A stretch of 64,000 nt of DNA from Erythrocercus mccallii (taxonomy: Eukaryota; Chordata; Aves; Passeriformes; Dicruridae): NCBI GenBank assembly GCA_013397435.1, contig VZRG01000766.1:248001-312000 (forward strand), in the 5' to 3' direction. Positions 24,240 through 36,400 of the stretch are shown one piece after another. The notes beneath the pieces are model-generated. The model saw only the letters and a list, made by a program, of their open reading frames with translations. It ran no database searches and was not told the DNA's origin. The position numbers and the translations under genes were made by a program. Every line of letters begins with the position of its first letter. Positions within the stretch are counted from its first letter, which is position 1.

Positions 24240-27200
24240 CTTTGAAAAAAGCATGACAAAAGCTAAAAATTAGTGGTTTTCATGAGTTTCGGTGTATCAA
24301 GGATTAAAGAGATCAGAATGCTACATGTTACCTTTAGAGTCATAGCACTCCACCACCAGAATGATTGCATTTCAAACAGATACAGTTAGAGAACAAGAGA
24401 TTTTTTCCCTTGGCATATCTTCCTTTATTATCTCAAACATTTACACTGTTTTTACAACACGATGAAGAAAGAAAATGGAAAGCTTGTATAGCTTCAGGCT
24501 TCCCCCAGCTTTATCATATTTCAGAAATTTATCCATCACTGCCTTGAAAGAGACAAAACTAAGGCATGTAGTTTCCATCAATACAGAGAAAAATCTCTCA
24601 AGACAGAAGTTTAGAAACTTGCCAAAGCCATTTTTGCAGCTTCTGTCAGCTTTTGGAGACTACATTAGAGATCATCTGGCGTGTTTGCTCCACAATGCCA
24701 AATTTTACTTCTCTCTTGCACTGTGAGTTCTTTCAAAATCACAATCAGTGGGCTTCCTCCCAGTCATCTGTACAACCCTGAGCTGTAAATCCTGCTCCAA
24801 GGTAATCAGCACATTATGTGAAGTATCAATCCCATAATCTGCCTCTCAAAAAGCACCTGCAAACAATGCAAGTTCATTTTGCCTTCCATGTTCCCCCATA
24901 AGGGCATGTGCATTTGCGAAGGGCAATTGTGTTTCTGTGTCCATCTCTAGAGACAAGTGCATGCAACTCCACATAAAGAGTACAGGTTCATTTCAGCATC
25001 TTCTTTAAAAGATACTGTGCCTCAAACAAAGTGTTTTGAGGCATGATTTCCCACTGTAATCTTGCAAAGCAAATACATCCATGCCACATATAAAACATGC
25101 ATCATAACTCTGTTTTAAGCATGATTAATCACGCAATTATTATCTCCATGCACAGGTGTTTAACAAGTGTGTAGAACAAGAGGTTTTCATCTCTTCTGCA
25201 GGACCATCAAAAGACACACATGCTTTACTCCCTCTCTGTGGGGTGCAGAATGTACTGAAAAAGCAAAATAAAGCCTCAGCACTAACACAGGTATCATTAC
25301 GCAAGACATAATGACAGTGCAACTGCATTTCTGCATTAACAGCACACACCAAAGAGACTTCCCCATGATGCTAGGCCATCACTGTGCCTTACAATCATTA
25401 CAGGCTCCTGTGGCTCCAACCACCCACACTTCCAGGCAGCTCTGAAGCATCCTTCTTCAAGATGGAGCTGCATCATTCCTAGAGAGGTACGTAATAAATT
25501 TCCAAGTGGCTGATCGAAATTTATAAAAAATTCCATTATAAACATAGTTTATTTTCAGAACCTTCTTGGAAATTCCATGTGTATCTGTCTAACTGGAACT
25601 GCTGGAAGACAAACAAGATCTCTCTGATCTTATTAAACCTGACTGACTGCACAACCACAGCATTTGTTGTTCCTAAGCTTAACATAACCAAATCTGGCTC
25701 GCATCACATGCCCCCAGTATCCCGTGTCAACGTCAAATGCATTCAGTTAAAAACTCATCTCATAATTTAATAAGTAAAACAAAACTGAGGCATAAACTTA
25801 ATATCTTAAATAAGATGCCATACACACTTTTCTTGCAAAAAGATGAGATTGACTTAACTACAGTAAAATTGCAACAATCTGGTCTTCTGAGGCTAGTCTG
25901 ATCATCTTTTTGATTTCCTAGGTTTAAAAAAAAAAAAGGTCTTCTTGGGTATATTGGTTTTGTTCCAATTCAAAATGAAAACAAAAACTGAAGCCTACAA
26001 ATTTTCCTTGAGGAAGCAGTTATGTTTCCCACTGTATGATCTAAAAATACTGCTAGAACAGAAAGGAGTTAAACCCCTGTACAGAACACAAAGGGTACTT
26101 TTGCATCAACAAGTCAGACCACAGACAAAGCAGTGTAAAAGGCTACAAGAATCAAGCAAGCAAATAAAAGGGTGTCACAACAACAGAAGTCGAACTCAAG
26201 CTCAAAGAAAGGAGTGTGCACAAGACAGAAAAGGGAAGAGAATATTCATCTGACCCTGAAGAATGGCACTGCTCAGACCTGTGCAAAGAGAAGAGTTACA
26301 GATCTAATCATCCAAAGAACAGGAATACTTTCATAAATATATTATAATATCTATTTTATATATATAAAAGCATTATATATACATTATACAGGATAAAATT
26401 AAGCAAATTGGGGGATGCTTTAGTGACTCAGTTTCTATGACAAAGAAGACAACCCTACCTCTAATGCCACAATCTTTATTACAAATTAATGCATAGACCA
26501 AACACATCTTAAGGACAAAACAGAGAATGGTGTATCCTAATCTTTAAGGAATGGTAAAACAGCCTCTTAGAGCCTCAGAAGGTAGAAGGAAACAGCTCTG
26601 AAGGAGTGCAGACCTCCCTTATTACTAGATGCTATAATTAGACACTAAAAATACCTTCAGATTCTCCAATTTCACACAAAAAAATATTATCTGTCCTGAT
26701 TTTATCTAATTTTCATGTCTATCAAAAATTACACACAAAGGTATTGACTAGCACACTGCTGCCAGAAAACAAAATGCTCCTCTTCTTTCATTTATGCTAC
26801 TGCATTTGAGAATAGCTTTCAATACCTATAAAGTATCCTCTTCTAAAAACAGTAACTCAGATCATGGATGAAGATAGACCAAGAAATAGACACTACTTTT
26901 TTTCCTTGGTTATCCATCTCGGGCCATCTGACACATCTCGCATTCCTCCCATCTTTGAAGTTCTCCCTTCAAGACAGGGTTTAGAATTTATTTTTGTGAC
27001 TTTGTACAGTGCTGAGCTCAATATTGCTATCTAGGAAGAGGCACACAAAAGGAAGCTCCCAAAGATCTATTCATATAAAAAAATAATTTGGTTTTTACTT
27101 TATATTTAAATATCCTTTCATTGCCTGAAAGGGAGCATCAGCATTAACTCCACAGGGAAGCGTTGCACAAGCTGCGTTGCTGTTGCATGCTCAAGCTGCC

Positions 27201-27463
27201 GTGTCAAGGATTCAATCCCATTCCTACTCAACATCAATGAGAAATGTTCCATTTAATTTGCCAGTTCATCATGATCAATGTTTTTCAGGGGGATTCTGAA
27301 AGAATTATAGAAAGAAAAAAAAAAGGAGGGGGGCAGGGTGGGATTTTCATAAACAGGCTCCATATGGATACATTAGATGGTCATTGAAACTCTTTATTAT
27401 AATTATAAGTTGTATTCTGCATTTTGAGAAAAAGAGAAGCAAGTAATGAATCAACAAACTTAC
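24240..27463 (-). other. DISC1: DISC1 intron 4 (3.2 kb)
   Basis: This intron carries no recognisable transposable element. It contains an AT-rich tract with TATATA units (26335-26390) and a motif-dense block near 27110-27300. The ORFs at 24365-24726 and 25945-26253 have no family resemblance. Confidence 0.85.
27110..27300. promoter_or_regulatory. Candidate conserved noncoding block in intron 4
   Basis: This stretch has balanced composition inside AT-rich intron and includes CATTTAATTTGCC, CATCATGATCAATG and TTGCATGCTCAAG, resembling clustered developmental transcription-factor sites. It lies about 160 bp from exon 4. It shows no coding signature; function is inferred only. Confidence 0.25.
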
Positions 27464-27614
27464 CAATGACCAGCAGCCCAGTGCAATGTTGCCTGAACTT
27501 GGGTTACGAACCTATCCAAAAAACTCCTAACGGAGGGATGTCTTGAAGGGAGCTGAAATTTCAAAGAATTTTTCTCCTTCTCCAGTTCTTCCAGTTTCCG
27601 TCTAAATTTATCAG
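27464..27614 (-). CDS. DISC1: DISC1 coding exon (human exon 4 equivalent)
   Basis: This 151-nt exon has the acceptor TTTCCTTTCTAG and the strong donor TG/GTAAGTT. It supplies two bases of an Ala codon, 49 full codons and two bases (TG) of a Trp codon. It begins DKFRRKLEELEKEK, a charged helix that completes the UVR-like hairpin begun in exon 3, and continues with FQLPSRHPSVRSFLDR. The FQLPSR core and the following SFL are shared with human DISC1. There is no stop in frame, and the phases agree with both neighbours. It lies about 34 kb downstream of exon 3 in the transcript. The N-terminal half is predicted helical and coiled-coil; the C-terminal half, ending ATLHWAAGH, diverges from mammals. 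Confidence 0.95.
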
Positions 27615-27621
27615 CTAGAAA

Positions 27622-27645
27622 GGAAATTAAAAAAAAAAAAAAAAA
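27622..27645 (+). repeat. Poly-A tract beside exon 4
   Basis: An A run, barely interrupted, lies within 10 bp of the exon 4 acceptor. Read on the minus strand it is a poly-T tract that extends the polypyrimidine signal before TTTCCTTTCTAG. Confidence 0.85.
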
Positions 27646-29931
27646 AGTTAAACAGTGACAAAAGGGTCCTGTTTTACCTGAGGGGAAAAAACCAGTCTCT
27701 CAACAAAAAGTAAAATCCACCTCTCTGATGGTTCTTCTTCTTCCTCTTTTCATAAAATAGATCAGTCTGTTCTGCTCAAGGACAAATTAAACAAGACTAC
27801 AATGTAAAACATCAAATAACCAAGATGCCAAGCTACTTTTTTATGACAAGGACAAAACTGCAGGCTTCCCAGGACATTTTTAATTTCATAGAGCTCCAAA
27901 GAATTGGCTCAAAGTTATCATCCGTGCTCTTCCTGGAGTAACAGTTGAGAATTAAATTCTAGGAAAAGTGCTGTTCTTCACTGCTTCAGTTTGTCTTAAA
28001 ACTTAGATAGCAGTTATACATTTAAATTTTGACCTTATAAAAAATGTGTACTGTTAATAGGTCAAGAACTGAAGAATCACACATGATACAGCAGTATACT
28101 TCAGCAGAAAATGCACATGTAATTATAGCAACTAAACAATTATCACATTCCAGGCTCTCCTGAATTGTGCTCAGTTTATCATCCAAAACAAAAAAGATTT
28201 ACCTCCAATTTAAATAAAAATAACAGTAGCCCCCAAGAGACTGCTTTGATTCTACCATAACCCTATACATTTCTTAGAGTAACCAATTCTCTATATAAGT
28301 TGTTTTCTGTCCCTGTGTAGAAAACAAAGGAATATCATTCTAACTACCAATTATTAATGCAGTACATGTATCTTCTATTGTGCTACTATACCAACAAAAT
28401 CACATACATGACAGATAACAAGCCTGCCATCCAAGACAGAACACCTTTGATGATACATTAGTCAAATTAGAGAGTTTTGAGCTAACCCACAAATGGAAAA
28501 CCTTTACAGTTCAGTACTCTGCTTGTGGCGTCACTGCATACAATTTTGTGTGATTAGCAACCCTTTTAACATTTTCAATACAATATGTTACTATCAGAAT
28601 AACATCCATCTGTCTGTGCATGCTTTTTATTGCTTATTTTCTTTATCCTCTGAGGAGATTTAACACAAGAAGTTGCTTACACTTGCTGGTTAGTGAAATG
28701 ATGCATTTTTACAATAATCTATCATTAGTATTGATCTCCATTCTGCTTCTGTGCCAACAGGATAGAAGAGACAGAGACCTTACTAATAAGACTAGATCTT
28801 TTCCCTGTCCCAGCACACCCTGTTCCAGGGTGAATTCACTTTTGTGCTGTCATTGGCATGCAAAATGTCAGAAGGCCTTTGCTGAAATGTGCACCCCCCA
28901 TATACCCATGTGCATACTTGAAAAGTAGTGGAAGTGGACCACACCAGTGATGCATTTCTCAGGGACCACAGCAAAGTAGACTCACCCTATCCCTATCACC
29001 ACGCCAAAACTGAAATTTGAGCTGAGAGTCTCAACCCCATATTTTGACCAGAGAAACATATCAGCACTTGCATGCTAATATGCCACTTGGCATTTCTAAG
29101 TCAGCCATCAAAATTACCACTGTTACAAACAGAACAGTAAGGGCTGAAAGGGTTGGCTAGTGACCAATGACCACTGAAAGCCAAACCACATGGAAACACT
29201 TCCTTTTACTCACACCATTCGCCACTGGGCCTCCTGGGAGTTGTGGCAACCCTCTATAGGCATTTAACAACATCGTCATTGTTCTTCAACATAATTGTGC
29301 TTAACTGTGTTTGTGCGTCCAGTTGTTTCATCGTTCTCCTCCTACCCCTCCTGGCCCTAGAAACACACTATTTTGGGAAGGAAAACAGATGAGGGGATCC
29401 ACATGCCAATTCCTTCTCTCTCTCTCTCATTAAGTCTTGGCTGCATCCTGCTTTATATATTCCAATCTACACAGTATTCAATTAGTTTCTAGTAACAGAC
29501 GTTTCTAAATAATTTGTTCCACTGGCATCTTATAAGTAATATGGCTGCTCACATCCACTCCTCTCTGCACTAAATGATTTTTTACCCTTTTATCTTTTCA
29601 GCATCACACTTGAGGGTTATGTCTTCAGAGACTCCAGCACCAGTACTGAACACTGCAGTACTCAGCTTTTAGAATCCTCTCCTGGAAAGGAGATCTCTGC
29701 CATTTGACCTGGCTGATATCTTCAGTGCATGGAGAGACCCAAGAGCCTCGGTGCCAGCTGCAGAGCAGGGAACCATGCAAATGAGACTCATCTCAATTCA
29801 GCTTTTAGTGCGGTGGCTCAAGAGAAACCTGGATCAAGCACAAGTAATGGAAATGATCAGAAGTCTAGCCAACAGGATGTGAAAGAGGGAAATAAGCAGG
29901 GTTCCTCAGACTGGCAGAGATAAAGACTGAG

Positions 29932-30165
29932 TGTCACTGTTGGACACAAAATGAAGAGCTTGACTCCAGGTAGAAGAAAGATCAGAAAGGCTTTATTTAC
30001 AGTTTCGCACAGCCTTTTTATAACATGCTGCCCTAATGAACCATATAATTGGTTAGCAAAGACAACACTTCTTTTCATTGGTTAAATAATAGCAACAACA
30101 TCTGTGAGAGGGTTTTTATGAGAACTTAGAAGTGTTAAGAAGAATAGAAAACTTGTTTACATTCA
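29932..30165 (-). mobile_element. Probable solo LTR with compact promoter and poly-A signal
   Basis: On the minus strand the block shows, in order, CCAAT boxes (complement at 30077-30081 and 30048-30052), a TATAAAAA box (30015-30022) and an AATAAA signal (29992-29997), ending at the TG/CA boundary at 29932. This spacing is that of a retroviral LTR with a very short R region. The distal edge, near 30165, is less certain, and no target-site duplication was found. The element points the same way as DISC1. Confidence 0.6.
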
Positions 30166-30479
30166 CCATCCCTCAGAGGAATGAATTCTCTGAAGGGAAG
30201 AAGAAATCAGCTACTAACAGGCTGAAAACTTCAGACTCAGAAAACCAGACCCACATCTGAGGTAACTTCCAGTACTACTACAAGCCAGCAAGCTGCAAAG
30301 AAAGCAGTAATACAATGTTCCCTTAGAACTTGAGTCCTCAGTAACAAACCTGAGTTGAAGCAAATGATATGTGGAAAAAACCATTAGATACAGTGAAGCA
30401 CTAAATGTAACTGCAAGGGTTCCACAGGAAACCTCCTCCAGTGTTGGTCTTCAGGTCAGACAAACATCTCTCAGGAACA

Positions 30480-31252
30480 GAAAAACCAAATGCGATCTCT
30501 TGTTTGAACAAGGGAAAGTGCTGAACTCTGCACCTGGGATGGGGCAGCCCTGGATGTACAGACAAATTGGGGAATGAGACACTGGAAAGCCGTGCCATGG
30601 AAAGGGACCTGGGGGTCCTGGTCAGTGGCAAGTTGAACACCGGCCAGCAGTGCTCTGGCAGCCAGGAGGGCCAACCCTGTCCGGGGGAGCATCGGGCACA
30701 GCAGGGCCAGCTGGGCAAGGGAGGGGATTGTCCCCTCTGCTCTGCACTGGGGTGGCCTCACCGCGGCTGCCGGGGCAGTTCTGGGTGCCACAATGTAACA
30801 AAGACACGGAACTGTTAGAGAGTGTCCAAAGGAGAGCACTGAAGATGGGGAAGGGCCTTGAGTGAAAGGCATTTGAGGCGTGGCTGAGGTCTCTTGGTCT
30901 GTTCAGCCTGGAGGGGAGACCTCACTGCAGTTACAGCTTCCTTATTCAGGGAAGAGGAGGGACAGGCACTGATCGCTTTTCTGGGGTGACCAGGGACAGG
31001 ACCCAAGGGAATGGCCTGAAGCTGCGTTATGGGAGGCTGGATATCAGGAAAAGGACCGAGAGGGTGGTTGGGCACTGGAACAGGCTCCCCAGGGAAGCTG
31101 TCACGGCACCAAGTCTGACAGAATTCAGGAAGTGTTTGGGCAGTGCTCTCAGGCACACCATGTGAGACTTTGGGCTGTCCTGTCAGGACCAGGAGTTGGA
31201 CTTTGATGATCCTTATTCCAGCTCAGAATGTTCCATGTGATTCTGCGTGATC
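30480..31252 (+). mobile_element. CR1 LINE, 3' end fragment
   Basis: The GC-rich block reads through typical CR1 3' sequence (GAAAGGGACCTGGGGGTCCTGG, AGGAGAGCACTGAAGATGGG-like, GGAACAGGCTCCCCAGGGAAGC-like phrases) and ends GTGATTCTGCGTGAT, a diverged copy of the CR1 terminal repeat. It therefore lies on the plus strand, antisense to DISC1. The overlapping ORFs on both strands at 30371-31156 are fragments or shadows of this element. The 5' limit is approximate. Confidence 0.9.
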
Positions 31253-32955
31253 CCTTCCACCATATTTTCTAGAATTTTTCAGCCAAGAAGCAGACACAGA
31301 AGGCCTTTACTATTGCTAAGTCATCAGATTCACAAACACAGCTTTCTTTTACTCTCATTTTAGTGTTTTAACAAGTTATTCCAACAGAGACAAGACCTTC
31401 ACAAAATCCAAGAACTCACTGATGGACTGAGGCACCAAAAAAACCACATGCACTCAGGTATCTCCACCACAAAGAAAGGTTTAATACTTTCTCTATCCCA
31501 TTCCTCACTTCAAAATAGGTTACTTAGTGCACAATTTACACGCCAAAAGCAATCCCCCCCATTTGATGAAGTTCTTAAATGAACAAACTTTCAGGTAGCC
31601 TATCCCTATTGTTTTACAGAAGCATTTAAAACAAACCTAATTCTCTTTATCAGCCTTTTATTTCACTACATTCTGGTGCCAGCTTGGTGCCTTGAAGAGT
31701 CCTACAGATACCCTAGACAAAGTTCCTACTTTAAACAGTTAAATTTAACTCTTAAATTACCCTCCATTGCAACCCATTACCGTGCAATCCACTTCTGCCT
31801 GTGTACCTCAGACATTCTACTCACTTTAAAGCCAACCCACAGTACAGGCCTGGAAGATGCTGATTAACTGCTGTTCTCAATTAAACAAGCAACAGTCAGA
31901 AAACAGTAGTTTTCTGCTTTGTAACAGTATTGAGTAAAGGAAGCAATTTCCATAACTTCTAATTGACCATGTGAGAACATCTGGTTACCTCTCTACTTTG
32001 TACATACTCTAACATTGGTTTTATTTATCCAAAGAAAAGGTTCACTTTATCAGAACTATTTACCATCATTTCAGAAACATTTAAGAAAATCATCTCAGTA
32101 TGGACAAAACCTCATTGCTGTGTACTGCATATATTTATGTTTATTTATGTCTGTGCTAGTAAGTGGGAAGATAATCAATCATGCTACAAGTTGTTGGGCA
32201 TTAAAAAAGTATTTCTTCAGCTAGTTCAACTAGGGAAGATCATTTGATCTTGCTCCACAATTCAGCAAACAACCTCTTCCCTTTTGCCCTTGAATCCCTT
32301 AAATCTGAAGGCCTCAAAACAGGATTTGTGTAGGATTTATAACCATAACTCACACACTACAGCTCTAAAATATTTTTCTTGCCTGCTAGTTACTTCCAGA
32401 AAGACCATCTCCCCACCATTCACTTTCTTAAAAACTTTAAGGGTCCAAGATGACTAAAGTGTCTCATATGCTCAGCACCAAAAACATTTTGTATTGCAAT
32501 CTTACAATATATGTGTATTTTGTAAGAACCAAAGAAGTCACAGGTTCAGAGCCAAAGACCCCTCTAGCAACCTGTACACAAAATCACACACAGGAGCATG
32601 ACTTTAGAGAGGAGACTAAGAATCAGGGTGCAAAGTGCCCCCCTTTCTGTTCCTGAATTTCTAATGTCTGTTAGCTAAAAGACTTCCCTTCTATCCACCA
32701 GAAACTTCTCTCTTCTCAGGCTACCTTTGCTTTTGGTCTCCAAAATATAACAGAGAATACAAAAATTGAATCCTGAATTGTTTAAACACATACCCCATTT
32801 GGTAACTTGAGGAGTCTAATGTGGAGGCTGAATATGTGACTGAAACTCATCTGGAGAGCAGACTAGTAAGCAAGGTGTCTACAGCCCAGTTACTAGCATT
32901 GGCATCCTGCAAAATAACTTGCAGGAGAAAATGCAGATCAATTAATATCCAAATA

Positions 32956-33459
32956 TGACGGTGCTGGTTTGAAAGCAAAACCAGTGAGAGACTCCAAGTC
33001 AGCAATACAATTTAATAAAAGGAAAAGAAAGAAGTAAAATAAAGTAAAATAAAATAAATGCAATAGTACAAAAAAACCACTGACAGAGTCAGAATACAAC
33101 CTGACACCCTGTCATTTAGGGTGATGGTAGCAGTCCAGATGAATGTAGTCTTGTTGAAGCAGTAATCCTGTAGAAAGGTCTGGTAGCTCTGGCCCTCTGG
33201 GAGTCAAGTGGGTAAAAGCTCTCTGTGCTGTCCCAAATCCCAGATTATATCCAGGTGGGAATGCTTGGCTCCTCCTCCTGAGCAGAGCATCTCACACTGG
33301 GCTGATATCATTCTATGAGTCATGCAGTGGGTCCTTGATGGCCCATTGAACAGAGAGAGCTCCCGGAGGGAGTTACCTGTGAGTCCTGCAGCACAGCACT
33401 GATGGGCCCATTAACAGAAGATAAGGGAAACACTGCCACACCTGGTTTTCAACAGCCCA
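32956..33459 (-). mobile_element. Solo LTR of an endogenous retrovirus
   Basis: The block starts TGACGGTGCTGGTTTGAAAGC and ends near TTTTCAACAGCCCA, with TG...CA ends and an imperfect terminal inverted relation (CTGGTTTGAAA against the complement of TTTTCAACAG). On the minus strand it carries ATTAAA (33011-33016) about 55 bp from its 3' end and an ATATAA box near 33244. An A-rich tract of AAAAT units occurs at 33018-33060. I recognise it as a common songbird LTR. The exact ends are uncertain by several bases and no clean target-site duplication is seen. Confidence 0.75.
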
Positions 33460-36400
33460 TGAAGATGGTGATAGAATACATACATAGGGCACATCTTACA
33501 TTTTAACCTAGGACAATTATACATAAAGACATGTGTCTTTACTGTGATAAGAACTGAAGGCATTACAAGCACCTAGAATACCTATCTGCTCTTAACGATA
33601 AAATAATTAACCATTCAACAGTACCAAAAATATACACAGTTGAAAATAAAGACACCTGATATGTATAAAATGGAGCTTCAGATTACTCTTGGATAGTCAA
33701 ACAGCTAGCCCTTACCATGTGCTGTCTGGTCATCAGCATAGAGCAAACCTTTTTTACCTTCCATTCAGCCCTGCATGTGGTAAACAGCAAAATAAAGCCA
33801 CTGCAAAGTCAAACTGCACACCTGGGCAAGGCTGACTCCAAGAAGTCATGGGGCTGGGGACAGACACCACTGAAGCAACAAGAGAAGCAGAGTTATGCTG
33901 ACCCTGCTGACTGTGTGGATTAAAAGGAGAACATCTGCAGAGCAAAACAGTTCAGTATTGAGGCCCCAACATCTGCATTTCAGAAGGTCCTACTTCCAGC
34001 TAGGTTTAGTGTAATGTCATGGACCAAAGGACAGATAGCTGAACCCCTCTGGTAGCTCTACAGCACATTTTCAGACTTTGTCTCACCTGAAAGAAAACCA
34101 ACCCACTGTACTCCACAAGTGCTCTACAATGCAAAGCAAAGCACAGTAAATGGGACAACTGGAAGATTTCTTCCAAAGGCTCATGCACCTAATCTGAACT
34201 AAAATTATATTTGGGCCAGGGTACATTAAATACATCCAGCAGTCAGTGGAAAAAGCAATTCCTGGGAAGGCCAGTAAGAAGAGGCTAAAGCTTTCCAGAC
34301 AAGGCTATTACCCCCTGGGTACCACAGCCAAACATTCATGTTTGGCTAATAAAAAGGTAGAGCAAAACGCAAATGTAATTATCCTACTTACCCACCACTT
34401 AACTTCTTCCATTCCAGTCAAAAAGGCAACTCTGTGCAATTTCACCCTCCAGCTCTGCTCCTGAACTATCAAGACTACCTCGAGGAACAGCAGAACAAAT
34501 CAAGCTCCTGGCTGCTGAACACCCTTTCGAGTCAGAAGCTACTGCCACAAAAGTCACTCTAAAGCAGGAGGGCCAAAATCTGCTGGAGCTACAACTCCAT
34601 AACCCCTTGGTTTGTGTTTATTCCTCAGTTATTTCTCACTCTTAGTACAGATGACAAACCTTTCTGAGAAGTCCTGCTGAGATGCTCGATTGATGGTTGC
34701 CTCCAGTTCTGGTGCTGTTTAAAGTTAAAAGACTAGCAACCAGAAGAGGACAAGAGAATAAGTTTCCTGCATTCCCTGACAGACTCAAGGTAGCAGAGTA
34801 ACCAAAATACACAGCAATGACCTGATGTAGCATTTGATGCTCCCCCTGCTGCAGTCAGCATCAGCTGCCTATCCTCAGATTCCTTCTCCTTTCCTAGAAA
34901 TTAGACACCACTATACATAAATCAGGTGGGGGAGGAAAAGGAAGGAAACCTGTTACTCAAAATAGTCCTTTCAAGAGAAGCAATGGAGAACACTGTCTAC
35001 AAGATTTCTTAAGAGGGAGGACAGCTCAAGCATGCTCTCTGCCTCCCTGCAAGCTCTGCATTTTCCACCCATCACCTCATACCAATTACAACCCAGGAAA
35101 CTGCCGCCTCCTTAAAATATATAACATTTCAGAATTTAGTGTACTGAACATCTGTGTTGCAGTGGAGTTGGGAAGTCTGAAAGCTTTAAAATATACAAGA
35201 ACAGACACTTTTTAGCTGTTATTACAAAAGAAAGCTTGACACATTGGCAGATATTTAATTTCCCTCCTCTAATTTATATTGAATTTAAGAACATTCATTT
35301 AGCATTGAACAAAAAGCTACATTCTTAGACATTTTAACAGATGCTTCCTCCAAAGTACACCACCAAGATTTCCACCTACAGTTAACACCTCCAGTTAACA
35401 TTGGAAAATCTATCTCCCCAGAAAGAAACTTCTCCCCAGAAAGTCACTAGTGCAAAGCTTGGGGCAGACTTTTACCATAAAGTTTGACCAGTGCTCCTGC
35501 TTCATAGAACATTCACAGCAGCAACGTGACTGACAGACTGTCACTCAGATCTGTAATGTGTCTATGGCTCTCAGTAACAGCAGTTAACAGGATTTATGGG
35601 CACGAGCCCTAGAACTCCACGAGTTTTGTGAGAGTGCAAGTATAGTTACTTTCAACATCAGCAGGAACATAAGCAAGAAGCCACAAAGCCAGAAGGGTTT
35701 TGTCCAGCACACCCCTGGGAAATACGGGGTTTGAGAGCCTAGCAGGAAAATATCCGAGTCCTGACATGGACAATTAATCTCTCTAGTTACTTGGCCAGTG
35801 TTAGAAAAATTCTGCTTTCTCATGTTATTTTCTCCTCACCTGGCAATGATGTAGGATGAACTATCCTCAGAGCTGTTATTTCTGGGCTGAGTTTAAGGAC
35901 ATCAGGACTATTTGGATAAACTTACAATTTCCTGTAACATGACTATCCTGAAAGGAAAGTAGTGATTATTTGCCACTAGCACCTCACAGAGGAGGGTCCA
36001 ATGGAGGTTACAATTTACTAGGCTAAAACAACAGGGGGAAAGAAACCCTACTCCAATAAATTTACAGTCCACAAAATAAACGACAGCCAAAGGGGCAAAT
36101 GGAGAGAACAGTGCATCAGACCCAAACTCTGGGTGAAAATTAGGGGCAATAATTTCAGCATACTAGAAGCAGCCTAATTTCCATTGCTCTTAGTCTGCCA
36201 TTTCTGAAAAACATTGAGGTTTTATAATATCTTTAATAGCAACATTTTTAATATTAGGACTTCATAAATATTTCACATTAGAGCATAAACTAACTACTTC
36301 CATAATTTTCTAAATGCTGGAGTAATCACATTTTTTAACGTGCCTGACAAGCATAACAGTTAGTGAAATAGTGGGCAGTTTTCTGAATGTGACAATCTTT

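Noticed and set aside
30371..31156. A cluster of ORFs on both strands, one of 133 codons
   Set aside because: The region is a CR1 LINE fragment; its GC-rich composition leaves several frames open.
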